NCBI GenBank assembly: GCA_016868585.1
Contig: VGGR01000001.1
Coordinates: 248,001 to 312,000 of the forward strand
DNA: 64,000 bases
Source: Bacteroidota bacterium
GTDB lineage: Bacteria > Bacteroidota > Bacteroidia > Chitinophagales > Chitinophagaceae
Reading direction: 5' to 3'
A program made the position numbers and the translations under genes. Of the stretch, positions 62,975 through 64,000 are shown piece by piece (position 1 is the stretch's first letter; every line of letters starts with the position of its first letter). The notes under the pieces are model-generated. The model had not been told where the DNA came from, did no database searches, and saw nothing but the letters and a program-made list of their open reading frames with translations.

Positions 62975-64000
62975 ATGACTACAGCGCTGAGTATTCCCAT
63001 TGTGCCTGTTGCACAAAGCAAATTAAAAGGGTTGTTATTGGAGAATCTTCCTTTTGGTAAGTACTTTTCCGATCATATGTTGGAGGCTGATTATGTTGAT
63101 GGAAAATGGACTTCAGTTTCCATTCGTCCCTACGCCTCCCTATCGCTAGCTCCTTCAGTGGCAGCATTACATTATGGCCAGGCGATTTTTGAGGGGTTAA
63201 AAGCTTATAAAGACCAGCAATCAAGACCATTTATTTTTCGTCCGCATGATCATTTTGTTCGTTTCAACATTTCTGCTGAGCGCATGCAAATGCCAACTGT
63301 ACCCACTGAGATTTTTATGGATGGTATGTTGCAATTAGTAAAGCTGGACCAAGACTGGATTCCTGCTTTTCCTGATCACTCTCTTTATATACGTCCACTT
63401 ATGTTTTCTACGGATGAGGTGATTGGTGTTCGCCCATCGGATTCCTATAAGTTCATGATATTCCTAAGCCCAACAGGTCCTTATTATAGCGCCCCCATGC
63501 GAATTTGGGTGGAAGAAAAATATGTTAGAGCTGTAAGTGGTGGAGTGGGATACGCAAAGGCAGCGGGTAACTATGGAGGAGCCATGTATGCTACGGCACA
63601 GGCTAAACTTAGGGGCTATGACCAGGTATTGTGGACGGACCCCGATGAGCACAAATATGTCCAAGAGTGTGGTACGATGAACGTTTTCTTTATCATTGGG
63701 AACAGGGCCATAACACCCGGATTGAAGGAAGGAACTATTTTAGGTGGTATTACCCGGATGAGTGTCATGACCTTGTTACAGGGAATGGGGCTTACCGTGG
63801 AAGAAAGAAAATTGGGCATGAATGAGATACTTGATGCCTTTAAATCAGGAGAACTTCGTGAAGTTTTTGGAACAGGCACAGCGGCAACCGTTTCGCTAAT
63901 CAAAGAACTTTGTTACAAGGAAGAGATCCTGCAATTTGACATCAAGAAGTGGGAAGTAGCTCCAGCACTAAAGGAAAAACTTGCTGCTATCAGGGAGGGG
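62975..64000 (+). CDS. ilvE: Branched-chain amino acid aminotransferase (3' end outside window)
   Basis: Open from the ATG at 62975 to the last base (342 codons), so it is missing from the ORF track. Class IV PLP aminotransferase of the BCAT family catalysing the last step of Val, Leu and Ile synthesis. The N-terminal SDHMLEADYVDGKW, HYGQAIFEGLKAYKD, FRPHDHFVRFNISAERM, LYIRPLMFSTDEVIGVRP, the PLP-Lys region GGVGYAKAAGNYGGAMYA, and TDPDEHKYVQECGTMNVF are all typical of eukaryotic/Bacteroidota-type BCATs. The frame is intact. Only the last ~15-20 residues are expected to be missing. Confidence 0.93.
   Translation, partial: MTTALSIPIVPVAQSKLKGLLLENLPFGKYFSDHMLEADYVDGKWTSVSIRPYASLSLAPSVAALHYGQAIFEGLKAYKDQQSRPFIFRPHDHFVRFNISAERMQMPTVPTEIFMDGMLQLVKLDQDWIPAFPDHSLYIRPLMFSTDEVIGVRPSDSYKFMIFLSPTGPYYSAPMRIWVEEKYVRAVSGGVGYAKAAGNYGGAMYATAQAKLRGYDQVLWTDPDEHKYVQECGTMNVFFIIGNRAITPGLKEGTILGGITRMSVMTLLQGMGLTVEERKLGMNEILDAFKSGELREVFGTGTAATVSLIKELCYKEEILQFDIKKWEVAPALKEKLAAIREG

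Noticed and set aside
1-64000. CRISPR arrays, tRNA or rRNA genes, transposases, toxin-antitoxin or restriction systems
   Set aside because: Looked for on both strands by reading the sequence and ORF track; nothing with supporting motifs was found.

Overview
The window looks like a chromosomal segment of a Bacteroidota bacterium, most likely class Chitinophagia / family Chitinophagaceae. The family placement is inference; I ran no database search. The sequence-level reasons are two SusC/SusD pairs, a type IX secretion (T9SS) substrate with a type B C-terminal domain, a T9SS plug protein, a class III glutamine synthetase, an archaeal/eukaryotic-type prolyl-tRNA synthetase, DUF1573 proteins, a TamL-like lipidated Omp85 protein, and repeated Bacteroidota -7 promoter motifs (TAnnTTTG) just upstream of genes. 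Gene density is high. I saw no tRNA or rRNA gene, CRISPR array, intact insertion sequence, prophage or defence system.

Layout. (1) 0-7 kb: a SusC/SusD nutrient-uptake operon that also carries a DUF4886-like SGNH hydrolase and a dicarboxylate/amino-acid symporter. (2) 7-13 kb: a second SusC/SusD operon with an unrecognised surface-lipoprotein candidate, closed by a bidirectional terminator. (3) 13-19 kb: two DUF1573 genes, a PLP aminotransferase, a T9SS-secreted protein and a fused 2-oxoacid dehydrogenase E1, with two divergent promoter pairs. (4) 19-28 kb: YebC, two APC amino acid permeases, a second DAACS symporter, DedA, an MFS transporter and a lipoprotein amidohydrolase. Between the last two lies a 273-bp decayed intergenic stretch. 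(5) 28-46 kb, envelope biogenesis: an Oar-like TonB receptor, TamB, a FadL-like channel with a lipoprotein partner, TamL, a LolC/E-like permease and the T9SS plug, interspersed with proS, truB and a SpoU methyltransferase. (6) 46-64 kb, housekeeping: SRP RNA, fsa, dipeptidase, glnN, purL, pyrG, yidC, a TPR protein, a phosphosulfolactate-synthase-like gene, aroE, a thioesterase, rdgB and the 5' part of ilvE, which runs off the window.

Taken together the genes suggest a heterotroph living on oligomers and peptides. TonB-dependent outer-membrane import feeds inner-membrane amino-acid and dicarboxylate transporters, peptidases and aminotransferases. The envelope genes (TamB/TamL, YidC, Lol-like permease, T9SS plug) support an elaborate outer membrane.

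I found no clearly new multi-gene system. The items most worth a second look are the SusCD-SGNH-symporter operon, promoter motifs so close to start codons that leaderless mRNAs are implied, the phosphosulfolactate-synthase-like gene in a bacterium, and two gene fragments (an ABC-F C-terminus and an asparaginase-like N-terminus). Many ORF-track starts were moved downstream to the codon that begins a signal peptide or conserved N-terminus; each case is noted.
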